DNA from: Clavulina sp. PMI_390
Taxonomy: Eukaryota; Basidiomycota; Agaricomycetes; Cantharellales; Hydnaceae
NCBI GenBank assembly: GCA_015039315.1
Contig: WIDE01000039.1
Location: 68,309-132,308 of the forward strand
Direction: 5' to 3'
Length of the DNA: 64,000 nucleotides
Part shown: positions 36,201 to 47,274 of the stretch, in pieces
Layout of the letters: every line of letters starts with the position of its first letter
Numbering within the stretch: position 1 is the stretch's first letter
Made by a program: the position numbers and the translations under genes
Notes under the pieces: generated by a model
What the model was told of the DNA's origin: nothing
The model's input: only the letters and a program-made list of their open reading frames with translations
Database searches by the model: none

Positions 36201-38729
36201 CACAAATTCTAGGCTTGTGGCCAATAAACTTACCCATATTGGTCTCTTTATAGTCCCGATTCGCCCAGAGTATGTACACAGACCCTGAGAACTATTCCGA
36301 GTTCACTGATTTGGTTTTAGTTGTCACAAATCTTTTGAGCAATGCAATCAAGGTCAGGAACCAAACATCCGTTCCATCGATACCCCTGCTGAACTCCCTT
36401 GTATAGTTCACGGATATCAGTCCAACCAACCATCGCGAAATCGAGGCAAAACTGGAAGTTTCCTCGCAGCCCCCTCGCTCGGACTCCTGCCTTCCTCCTC
36501 CGATGACTCAGGACACACCAAGGGAAGGGAGTGACGAGATTTTCGTTTACGTGTCAGTCAAGGACTCGGGTCCTGGGTTAAAGTACGCCGCCCTCGCTTT
36601 TTAGCTAAGCGTTTTCTGATCGTAAGAGTTATGAAACGAATTGGCAGACCAGCGGATCTAGCTCTCCTGTTCCAGCGCTTTGCGCAGGGTAGCGTAAGTT
36701 GACGAATTTCTTCTTTGTGAACGACCATTAAATGGCACATTTCACGTCAAATATAGAACTCACATGAAGGTAACTCGGAAGGCATAGGATCTTATCATGC
36801 TCTAACTCTCCTTTTAGTTTTTGGTGGCTCAGGCCTTGGTCTTTTTGTCTCCCGAAAGCTCTCTGAACTTATGGGTAAGTTGAGGTTCGTGCGTTCGGAG
36901 CTCTTTCACTCACACTATCTCTCCTAGGGGGTCGAATTGAGGTCGATAGTCAGTATGGTACGCGCAAAGTAGAGTCATATTGGAGGCTTCCACGCTAATA
37001 GAACACTCCAGGGCAAGGAGCGACATTCCGATTCTTTGTCCGTGCACGGCGTTCTGCAGTGACTTCTGCTGAAGGGTCCGCAAGCGGTGTATCGCCAGAC
37101 GTTGGTTTGGGAGATCGACAGCAAACCTTGCGGCAAGCTTTTCATATTCGCTCCAGTTTGATGACCATCTCATGAATTTTTCAGGATCTTGATCACTGAG
37201 GACAACAAGGTAAGGATTTTTAACTCACAATTGTTGCCAGATGCTGACCTGAGAGACTTTCTTTTGAAAGATCAACCAAACAATCTTGAAGTAAGCTTGC
37301 GAGATTCCGTCAAGGCTAGAATGAGCCTCTGATCCTTGCCCCTCTTAGTCGTCAGCTCAAAAAGGAAGGGTGTGATACTGCCATCGCCAATAATGGTATT
37401 GAAGCCCTGGATGCCATCAAGCAGTTGTACAGCGACAATAAGATGATGTTCGATGTCATCCTCATGGGTAAGCACTATCCTTATTCAGAATTGTCAAGAA
37501 GTTGTCTGTCAACTGAAACTTGACTTCAGACTGTGAAATGCCTGTCATGTGAGTTGCTTTCCTGCTGCAAATTTTTTCATTCATCTCCCTAAACGAGCGT
37601 TTCCAAAGGAACGGATATACCGCTGTTCGTGAGATACGCAAGATGGAAGCGGAAGGATTCTTTGAGACTCGCAACTACGTTATCGCGTTGACAGGCAACG
37701 CACGCTCCGCCCAGGTAAGCTGAAAGAATCGACCACGAAATTCGTCTTCTCACCAAACCTCTCGCACAGGTTCAAAGCGCTCTCGACGCTGGTATGGATG
37801 AAGTTATGATTAAGGTGATTGGCACTTGCTAACTCTTATCAATATACACTAAAAACACGATCGCATAGCCTTACAAAATAGATGCCCTCCTTCAAACAAT
37901 GAGGAGCAGGGGCACACGTGAATCTGCTTCAGTGTTAGAATCATTGCCGTCCGACCCCACCATCCCTGCTGTCCTTCCTACACCCCCCTTACATCCAGAG
38001 GGTATGCCAGTCTCAAAATCTGCACCCGCATCAATAGGTAGCTCGATTCTTACCTCAACCGCCCCACCTCCGCCACCTTTAGTTTCCACTGCTACTCTCC
38101 CGACCTTATCTACTTATGACCCTTCAGCGACTGTCCTCCCTGCCCAAAGGGAGTCCCCAACTCCATCCTCGATCCCATCCACCGTTTCCACCGCCCTCAC
38201 ATCATCACCTTCTCTACCCTCTACAACCGCTGCTTCTTCTCCCACACCATCTCCTCCGATTTCGCCTTCACCATCTACTGTTCCGACGTCGAATAACGAC
38301 CAATATCGCTCCAGATCACGATCACCTCCAAAAATTCCTTCGCTTGTTACAATAAAGGAGGAGCCTTTTTTGTCGACTTTCAACTCCAACTCCAGTCGGT
38401 CTCCCATCGAGCGTGAACCGAAAGCGTCAGATGCCAGAGCTCGTCAAACTCCATTGTCAGATGTTGATGATACCATCTCCACGACATCGACAAGCACTGT
38501 CACCCCACCCTCCCCTGAAGTGGCGGGCGCTCAGGATAGTCGCGAAGCCAGTACAGAGGCCTTAGAGCCTTCCGATGGTCTGACTGCCCACACAGAGGAA
38601 ATTTTGATGGATGGCAACGCATCAATATCAACAGAGCTTGATTTAAATGCTGCACGTCTGGACAACCTTCGACCAGATTCTCGACCTGCTTCTAGCGATT
38701 CTACCGCTAGCCTACCGTTGGACTCCTGA
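30228..38729 (+). CDS. Dual hybrid histidine kinase, tandem copy 3 (divergent, long tail)
   Basis: Same layout as copies 1 and 2 but clearly diverged. The start ATG at 30228 (MDGAVSLREFVSSYPFPAF) matches the N-termini of the other copies. PAS core FGPDLNIVYNGAYATMAG; shorter GAF-like region with a (GGCTCT)n Ser-Gly run; first H-box FFSNASHELRTPL (His 32457-32459); first receiver TDRMMPVMDG (Asp 34425-34427), ADDYIAKPF; second PAS; second H-box TSHELRQP (His 35515-35517), LLSNAIKF, DSGPGLK, GGSGLGLF; second receiver TEDNK, DCEMPVM, then IKPYKID. After the receiver comes a Ser/Thr/Pro-rich tail of about 275 residues (37880-38729), where copies 1 and 2 have only some 20-30. Introns differ: copy 3 lacks those in the VTA-GDEA segment, the ITW-AN segment and the IK-micro-exon, and has extra ones in the first N-box (33000-33064) and before the first receiver (33953-33999). 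Catalytic residues are intact. Confidence 0.83.
32020..32046 (+). repeat. Hexanucleotide (GGCTCT) repeat encoding Ser-Gly in kinase copy 3
   Basis: About four and a half perfect GGCTCT units encode an SGSGSG linker inside the GAF-like region. Copies 1 (about 12440-12540) and 2 (about 22050-22120) have longer, degenerate Ser/Gly stretches at the same place. Confidence 0.75.
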
Positions 38730-40207
38730 CCATAGTTGATCCTCATGCCTTTTCATTATCCATTTTTTTGCTTGCTTGTGATCTTGCTGCAGCTGACCAG
38801 TGGCGTCGTCTCTCGATACCCTTTCACCAATTTGTATCCCATACAAGGTTATTTATTCTATAACTCCTCTTTTTTTTTTTTCACCAATTTGTATCCCATA
38901 CAAGGTTATTTATTCTATAACTCCTCTTTTTTTTTTTCTTTTTTTCTCCTCCACTTATAGATTATTATTCTGACACTATCATCTCATTCATTTGGGTTAT
39001 TGCCTTGTGGTTGATCTGTTGCTCACCACAATCAACTATCATAAATGCGCAATAGTAATCATCATCCAAACAATCATGAACCCACTGCTACAGTTCTGCC
39101 TGGTATTATGAACTGCTTACCAATGCCATTGGTTTAGGGGAGTCCTGTCTAGCTTTTCAGATCGAGGCCCTAATGTCATAGCAATCACCAATTTTGCGCG
39201 TTTGGGAGACCTGTAGCGCACTTGTGATGGTCCTGATTCACCATCTCTCAGCTCTATGCTACATAGATATAGTATCACAAACTGCTACAATCTTGTGCGA
39301 GCTCGGCACCCTCGAAGCATCTCTACCCAGATGAGCGAAAAGTACTTTGCTGCAAGAAATGGTTTAGCACTATTTATTCTTTATTGTCCGGCGACACTTT
39401 GGACCAAATAGCGTAAAGAACACTTTGACATCTTCGCTTGATGACCAATGACGGCGATAAGTTACATCGCTCAGTGTGCTTCGATATTGATGTTCATCCA
39501 TGTAGCCTCAGCCAAGCCATTTTTGGTGGATCTCAAGATCCAAATATAAGCTCATTGAACCACCAGTGGTAATTTCTGATATCTACATATTTTACTGTCT
39601 AGCGATCAATGCAGCCAGGGCGCAACAGCAAGAGTATTTCAGGCAAGCTGGGGTCTTGGTTCCTTAGGTACAACTCAGTATGACGGGTGGTGGATAAATC
39701 GTATTGAAGGACGTCTGGAGGCTCTTGTCCTTAAAAAAGGCGAGGAGGTGGATGTACCTCAGGTGCCAGCATAATCGACTTTGTCACAGTGTTCAGTGAC
39801 TGTGACTGCACCAGGCGAACGGCTCAGAAAAAAAAATCACAAAAGTTTAGAGGAGCGAAGCTCCCTTTTATTCGTTTAGATCACAAGAATACTCAAGATG
39901 CTTCCACTGCTGCGAAAAAAATAAAAATAAAATGAAAGTTTGCTAGTGTTCGCCGATGATCACGTGAGTGTTCGTGAGAAACTGTAACGCGCTTACGCCG
40001 AGCCCACTTGCATCCATCCCAAAAGGTGCGGAATTGCTGCTACTTTCTCCAAATTGTCGCCTTTCTGATGTTCTTGAAACTATGTGGACGATTGGGATCT
40101 GATTTCTCAACTAAAATCTGGTTTCTTAATGCTCGATTCTTTGACTTGTACTCTCATCGACTCCCAATTGACTTGTTGATCATGCTCCTAACCTATAGCC
40201 CACCATC
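38730..40207. other. Intergenic region with local tandem duplication
   Basis: About 1.5 kb between kinase copy 3 and the eS7 gene. It contains the 57-base tandem duplication listed separately and a short GGAGC-GAA-GCTCC hairpin (39852-39864) flanked by A/T runs. The part just before 40208 must hold the ribosomal protein promoter and leader. No protein-coding gene recognised. Confidence 0.45.
38824..38937. repeat. Perfect 57-base tandem duplication
   Basis: Two adjacent identical 57-base units (38824-38880 and 38881-38937), each starting TCACCAATTTGTATCCC and ending in an 11-base T run. It lies about 100 bases after the stop of kinase copy 3, probably in its 3' untranslated region. Confidence 0.9.
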
Positions 40208-41032
40208 ATGTCGGCACAAGTTGCAGCCAAGATCGCGCGATCCGCAAATGCTCCCCGCAAGGTCCCTGAGGCCGTCGAGGTTGACGTTGCCCAGGCTCTC
40301 GTCGACTTGGAGAACTCTGTTCCTGAGCTCAAGACTGAACTCCGCCCTCTCCAAATCTCTGCTGCCAAGGAAGTCGACGTCCGTGGCGGAAAGAAGGCTA
40401 TTGTTATCTTCGTCCCCGTCCCCCAGCTCAAGGCTTTCCACAAAATCCAGCAGCGGTGAGTTCATCGAGCCTCACGCATTCGTCCATCTCGATAAACTAG
40501 TTACGACGGATCACTCATTTCTCGTTCTTTTCCCCCTGATCACTTCTCCCCAATCCATAATTGGCATCTGCATCCGCGATGCCTTAGGTTGACTCGTGAG
40601 CTGGAGAAAAAGTTTGCCGACAGGCACGTCGTCTTCGTCGCTCAGCGCCGCATCCTCCGCAAGGAGAGCCGAAAGAGCCGTGCTGGCCAGAAGAGGCCGC
40701 GTAGCCGCACCCTTACTGCTGTCCACGAGAAGATTCTCGAGGATCTTGTCTTCCCCACCGACATCGTTGGCAAGCGCACTCGCATTGCTGTTGATGGCTC
40801 CAAGCTGCTGAAAGTGTAAGCATCGCCTAGTTCTCAGTGATCCATTGATATTGTATTTGCAGAATAACCCCTGACTTTTCTCGATTCATTCGTTTTGCTG
40901 ATCTCTAGGCTGCTTGACTCAAAAGACGCCACCTCTCTCGAGTACAAGCTCGACTCGTTCTCGTCCGTATACCGCCGTCTTACTGGCAAGGACGTCGTCT
41001 TCGAGTTCCCCGTTGTTGCGTCGTCAGAGTAG
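40208..41032 (+). CDS. RPS7: 40S ribosomal protein eS7 (S7e)
   Basis: Three exons (40208-40455, 40588-40815, 40909-41032) encode 199 residues, close to the usual eS7 length. The protein matches the family throughout: [87 protein letters not shown], and [22 protein letters not shown] at the C-terminus. eS7 is a structural component of the small ribosomal subunit needed for pre-rRNA processing. The coding sequence is rich in C-ending codons, as expected for a highly expressed fungal gene and unlike its neighbours. It is a single-copy housekeeping gene between two expanded families, useful as a synteny anchor. Confidence 0.97.
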
Positions 41033-42107
41033 ATTCGCTCGTGATGCAATGAACTTCCTTTCTTCATCATTCGCCTTACAGTGATTGCGTGATCCACGTC
41101 ATGTTCTCCAGCCACGCATGCAACGCCTACCCCGTCCACTACCCCCACCAGCATCTACCGCACTTCACTCTCTACCACACATTTCGCTGTTCCACCTTAT
41201 ATCTGCTTCTTATGTCGTGATCGACCCGATTTGGGCTACCGATTTTCCCTCCTATGTGTCTGCATGCAAGCAAGGAATACGATTCCGATTATGCCACCAC
41301 TGATGCCTATCTCGTGTGATGCGTATTGAGTGACCACCAAGTTATCCTCTCGAGTCAGTTGCCATACCTGTCGGGAAACTCACGATAGCTTAACTTCTTC
41401 AAAGGACGATGCGAACATTCACCAATAACATATTCTTGCCTTTTGCCCATATTCGAAAGCTGATCATCACGGTAATTCAAATAAAGGAGGGATCTGATCA
41501 CTGTGTTTATCCAGAACTCCCATGTCCTGAACTACTGCTGCCGTCTGTTGCGATCTAAGCTGCGCGTTCCCAGCCGTTTGGGATACGTCGATGGGGCTGA
41601 GCTTCGTACTCTAGAAATTCAAATATCTCCGGATAAAACTCCGGGTAGCTCAGCCCCCTTCACATCGGGTGTGATAGTCATTTATCGCCGATTACTCGAT
41701 TAGAGAGTCGTTGATATACTAGCCTGATGCTCAAGTGGTGACGACAGGATTGGGAGGTAAAGTATGACCGTCACAGTGCCCTGCCGCCAAGTGAGGCGCT
41801 AAAAACGCGTGGACTATCGCTTGCAACATGGCGCAAAGTGGCCGGCGACGGGATCAATCGCAATGATGGCCAGGCGGCCGTTGCCTGGGAATAGTACGGG
41901 CCCGACGCTCCTGGCAGATCTGAAGTATTAGATTTTTAGTGTTTCCCAGGCCAAAGCTGCCAAATCAACATTATCGAGCACACGTCCGCGCGCGCGTGCG
42001 CCCTGATGCTATTGCTTTGTACCATCACGGTTCAGATATTGAGACCTTGGAAGAGCTGAGATACCTCTTTGACCGTTTCTGAGCACGTTGCTCGACTGGA
42101 CAACTGG
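41033..42107. other. Intergenic region, no gene recognised
   Basis: About 1.1 kb between eS7 and the first DUF6534-like gene. Short open frames only; none shows a known motif or splice-supported extension. Confidence 0.45.
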
Positions 42108-44215
42108 ATGGCTATGGCCAGTTGGTTATTTCCTCGCTCGCATCTCGTCAGTAAGGCTCAGCCGCCACCGGGGGCGCTAGTATCTGTTGAAGATTTCAAG
42201 GGGGCTGTGGCGGCCCCTCCGAAGGCTGCAATTATTCTGGGATTTATCATATCTGTGGTGTGAGTTCTGACAACTTGCTCGTCGTTCTCGTTGGTCTGGT
42301 CTTGTCTAATCGACCTGCTTGGATGCCTCTCAGTGTTATGGGTATCGTCACTGTACAGACCATTGTATATTCCACTCGGTGGTATAAAGAGCAAAGGATG
42401 ACCGTTATTATTGTGAGTGTTACTGTAGGGCTTCATTCGTGGTTGTCGACGGATTCAGGCGATAACGACGAGACAAACCTCCCTTCCGATCTTTCTCCAG
42501 ATAAATGTATTAGTGTGCGTCCCATTCTGTTTCATCCCTTCCAATAGACTCATAACCAGCCGTCAACAGGTTGGGCAACCTCATTTGCCTGTGCGTTGCG
42601 TTTGGTCTCCATGATATTGCTTGTAGCCGAACTTATCGCCTCATAGCGCCGTCGTAGGGGAGGCGCTGTATCACTCAATTATTACTATTTTCAAAAGCGG
42701 TGTTGTCAGTGGTGAGGTTCTCTCTCGGTGAGTGCTCAATAGTTGTCAGCAATCTAATCGTCGGCTGGTTGAGCTGATAGTTTCCTATCACAGGAGATAC
42801 CTGCTAATGCTGTTTCCAAATGCAAGTACCTTGCTCTTCTTAACATTTTATATCTTCCTCTCTAATGTCTTCTTTAGTTTATTTCGAGGACTTTTTCAGG
42901 CTATGCATTAGTATCTCTCACAAGATCCCGTAAGTGGCAACCGCACTAAAATACATACGGCAACCCTCATCGGCTTTGGATATAGTGACTCGCTCTAAGC
43001 CTCTTGGGGTAGGGCTCAACTTATTTGTAGGCACTCGCATCAGTAAGTGATCGCTGTGCCACAAGATTCTGCTTGCGTCCCTATTTCTCAACCCCACATC
43101 TTGGCCACTTTCATTCAGTCATATCCGCACTGGGTCTCCAGGGGCTTTTTGCGTCACTTGGCTCGATTGAATGCAATTTGATCGGCCAGAATGTACCCGA
43201 CCTCGTCAGCCGTGGTATCCTCGCGACAGCCAGTGCGGAAGGTGTTCTCTTTCTCATATTTTGTGGCACAATCTTTCGGATGCACACGGATAGAGCTCCG
43301 TGAGTTACTATCCATTGATCAGAAAAACCCGGTGCAGAGTCCTGGCTGACTTGTGAATCTTCATCTCGTCTATAGGGAACACCCTGCACTCGCCCGCATT
43401 ACTCGCCAGGTTTTGCCCGTATATTTAATCACAATGTATGCCAAATTTTATCTACATGCACACACCAACCATCTGACTCGTGTAATCAGGATCTTCCATC
43501 TTGGGTTCGCGATGGTACGCTCATCATTTGGGTCGTTACCCAATGTCAATATCTAATAGGTGCTGAAAATCTTAGGGCGTGTGGTCCAAATCTGCCACAA
43601 TAACAGCACCATTTGGGATCCCTGTGGGCGCTGGTACGGCCAATTCCCTATTTCGTATGCCAAGTGTTGTCGTCTCACCATCTTTGGGATCCTTCCAGTA
43701 TCAAGTGCTGCATTACTTGCCGTGTCAGTTTGATTTGTCACATCTTCCCACTTGCCCGGACGAATTATCTCATCAACTCCTGTGATTAGACTACACGTAT
43801 ACCCTGCGGCACTAGCAACACCTCTCTGGAAATTACCCACAAACGTCAGTATAGTGATTCGTACCCTGAAGACTGGTAAAATGTGAACAACTGATAGTCA
43901 AATGCAGTCGACAAATACCTCCTCCACTGCCAACGCTCGAATATTTGTCGACAGAGACGTCACGACAATGTCATGCCATGACGGCCCCCTAGAAATTGAG
44001 CTGGCGGAACGCTTGGAGGTAACTATTTGCATACTCAATACCCACGCGATTCTTCTCGCTGATCTACCACTACCAACAAACAGAGGCAGTTTCCCCAAGA
44101 GGAGGAGTCGCGTTCGTACCCTAGCGAAGTTGTCATCCCAGATGGAAGAAGCGATCCGAAACCCACAGCAGCACTACGCAGTCGCGAGTTGCCGCCGCTA
44201 CCGCCACCCCCATAG
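42108..44215 (+). CDS. DUF6534-like seven-helix membrane protein, copy A
   Basis: About 16 short exons give roughly 380 residues. The N-terminus (APPKAAIILGFIISVV, then VMGIVTVQTIVYSTRWY) is the typical first helix of Agaricomycete membrane proteins carrying the DUF6534 domain; several further hydrophobic segments follow. Later landmarks are GEALYHSIITI, FISRTFSGYAL, VGLNLFVGT, GILATASAEGVLFLIFCG, FGIPVGAVSSAALLA and a cytosolic-looking tail SCHDGPLEIELAERLE followed by FPQEEESRSY. Exons 1-3 are 42108-42259, 42334-42412 and a 14-base micro-exon 42501-42514; the last exon starts at 44084. The intron 42832-42877 begins with GC (GCAAGT), the only way to keep the frame into FISRT. Function unknown; a receptor- or transporter-like role is only a guess. 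The model is supported by matching intron positions in copies B, C and D. Confidence 0.65.
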
Positions 44216-44314
44216 TGTCTGAAATCCCATTCTAGACCACAAGCTGGCCTCTCGTGATCTACTACTCAAATCTACTTCTCCTCTCACCATTAACACTCAT
44301 TCATATTCGCTCAC

Positions 44315-46470
44315 ATGCAAGCCTCATGTACCTTGACCCCGATGCACCAGCCTGAGCTTATTGTAGAGATTCTGTGCGAGTCATCTATCTCTTTTACTGA
44401 TATCGTCCGCTTTCGCGCAGTACGTCTATGGACTAAATCGAGTGGATAATTATCCTCGACATACCTAATTTGTCTCTTTAGGTGTGCCGTGTATGGCGTG
44501 ATACCATCTCATATTCAATCGTCCTGCAGTACCTCGTTTTCCTTGGGATCTACCAGAAGGTGGAAACAAAGAGAGATCTCGCCGCTGTGAAACTGGGTAT
44601 CCCAGTGCTTCAGAAACTGCGGGCCCTATTGATACATGAGGATGCTTGGTCCAAACTAAAGTGGCAACACTTCCGGACACTATCACTCATCAATCGGGTC
44701 GAATCGGTAAAAATCGCCAGAGATGGATTCCTGAGTATCGTTTCACCGAACATTGGGACCCGTCGTGACGGAGAAAAGCCCATGATCCTCACTCGCTACT
44801 CCTTACCATCAGCCTTTACATCTAGTGACTTGCGAGAGATCTTTCATGAAAGTTATGACTCCGCTTACTACAGAGGTAAGAATGTATTTAATGACCACGT
44901 TATACCGCATGATTTCCATGCCGGGGCCAATCATGACATAACAATTTGGAGCCATTGGTGAGTAGTTTTTATCACCTAGCGGTGGGATGTGTCCAGTGTT
45001 TGGCTCATCACGAAAGCACTCTCAAGTTTTGAGCGCCCCCACGGCCTTCTGCTAGAATTCTATCTCAGGAGAGAGGCTGAGCCAGTCGAAACTCCGATTG
45101 TTGTCAGCACTCTCGACCTGCTCGCTACTCATCCCAGAAGAAAGCTTATGATCGAAACAACACTCTCTGGCCAATATCTTCTGGCCGTGATCTGCGCAAG
45201 AAACGGGGTCGGGATATCACCAAAGTGGACACATGGATTTGTGTGGAATGTGTTGTCTAGAGAATTGATCAGTGTGAGTTCTGAAACCCTCGTAGCTTCT
45301 TGCTCCAGGCCATAAACGAGATATTTTTTGAGTAGCATCTATCTCGTCGAGGCCAGCCCAACATCCGCTGGATAATACCGGATATATTTGCAATTGAGGG
45401 TTGTCAGGAAACGACGCCTCTGATGGAATATTTTGAGATCTATTGTCCTCCGAAACGTAATGCCTTGTTGGCCGCCAAACAACCTCCCCAGGCTACTCTT
45501 GTCAGGCGTCTGATGCTCCCCCCTTTCCATCACGGTTTGAAGAGCGACAACGAGGCTGTCAGCTTCTCTTTTAGCTCAGACTCCGTCTCATGGGGGGCAC
45601 AGACACCAGTTTTCCCCACGTTCACGTCCAACTTACCACGAGATACTATCTCACCGCTATTCGCAGATGATGATTCGCGTGGCGAGTTATGCACGTTCTC
45701 TGCATGGATGGATGTACAACCCGACGCGAGCCACCCCCGACTTGAGGAGCACATGTTGATGTTCGTCATTCAGACTACCACTCTATTGGCTGAGTACCCA
45801 CAAATCGATGTCCCTTGGGAGATGTGGGGAGCCTCCAAAGCGGCATGCGTGTATGGAAAATCTCTCTTGGCAGCTGACGACGGCATATGCGTAGCTTTTG
45901 GCACTCGCGTGGCGATGCTGGTTCAGGATGAGCCTCACGTTGTTGATAATTCACGTCTTATTGGGTGGACTATCCATGTGCTCGATTTCAACCCCGTATC
46001 GGTTCGACGTTCTGGTGATGCCCAGGCTTGGCCCCCTCAAACGGGAGCCGCTGCCATTGGGATACTGGTTCAAGATAAATCTGAAGCACGGCCGGGGTTG
46101 AGCCACGAGCTTGGGGGTAGGAGCGTTGACTACACAACATCCAATCCAGTACTTCGGACAGGTCCATTCCAACTCAGCGCTCATGACCGACTTCCAAAAT
46201 TACCTGTATTTGTCACGTCTCCCCTTCAGGCGAACCTCCCTTTCATTTCTAGTGAGCTGAAATTCCAGGCGGGTGCTCGGTCTGCGCGAATCCATGCTGA
46301 CTCGGAGCGGTTAGTGATTGAACGCGTGAGTAGCCTTTGACATTCTCAGCTGGTCGGCGTGCCTTGGCCTCAATATTGACTCATGCTGCAATCCTCACTG
46401 CCTATGTGACTAGAGGGTGAAACGTGAAGGCGAGAATTGGAAGAGAGTACTTGATATCTTGACCTTTTGA
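44315..46470 (+). CDS. F-box-like protein, family copy 3
   Basis: Five exons (44315-44419, 44482-44957, 45027-45273, 45336-46325, 46414-46470) encode 624 residues. The F-box-like N-terminus covers about residues 12-60: QPELIVEILCESS, DIVRFRA-VCRVWRDTI, LQYLVFLGI. The C-terminal region of more than 500 residues has no named domain but shares with copies 4 and 5 the blocks FYLRREAEP-ETPIVV-TLDLL, THGFVWNVLS, VPWEMWGASKAACVYG and WTIHVLDFNPVSVRR. It ends VLDILTF on a separate 57-base exon. The third exon (247 bases) is shorter than the 304-base exon of copies 1 and 2, so copies 3-5 form their own subgroup. Probable SCF adaptor with unknown substrate. The start codon is placed by alignment of the F-box with the paralogues. 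Confidence 0.75.
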
Positions 46471-47274
46471 CAACAACTCTCTTCATTCGAGGCTTGACAG
46501 TGGTAACAGGCTCGCAGAGTCTCACCAGAAGATACAATTTCCGTTAGCCATAGCCTGTTAGAAACCAAACTTTCACACCACGGTACGCTTGTGGCCCTTG
46601 TACGTATGTTCCCATTCGCTCGCCAGAAGTATATTATCCTCAGAATCTTTCATGATTCAACTCGCCCATATGATACCATATGTTGTTCCGACCACCTAGT
46701 AGCCTCAATGCGCTGCTCAGCACAAAGATCATTTTTCCAGCCCTTTCTCCGTCACGCTGTTCACAAAGATTCCCCTCGCGAGTCCCACAAACGGACACTA
46801 CCAGGAACCAGCCGAACGGCCGCGCGGCGACCGACGCACGGGCTCCCTCCAGATTTTCATATCGTCAAGCATGAACGGTTCGCGGGTATATTATTTTTGA
46901 AGATACTGTACTGCTGGTTGAGCCAATACATGTGTATGACGCGAGCCATAACCAAATCACTTCTCATTCAGTGCTGTAAGTTCGGCAGCATGGAATGATT
47001 TGTTCGCTAATCTGATTTGAAATTCGTAATGGAGCGATTTTTTCACGAAGAATATCAATGATAATACAATGTGTCATACTGATGCAGTGGTGCCTTGACG
47101 CTTCTCGTGACAGAAGGGGCGTCTCAAAAATTGCACGCCGCTGATCGTGAGTTGCCGCCGCAACCGCTGCCCAGCAGTCATCACCATTGCATCCTGAACT
47201 ACTCCCTGGCGGCTTGTGCACAGATTCTGCTTTCTTCTCATACCCTGCTGTTTTTCTAATCAAAATCCTCTAGG
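46471..47274. other. Intergenic region between F-box-family copies 3 and 4
   Basis: About 800 bases; an open frame at 46591-46998 has no recognisable motif and no family resemblance, so no gene is called. Confidence 0.45.

Noticed and set aside
39849..39866. Short GGAGC-GAA-GCTCC hairpin as a possible terminator or miniature transposon end
   Set aside because: Five-base stem with no flanking target-site duplication or terminal inverted repeat visible; likely chance.
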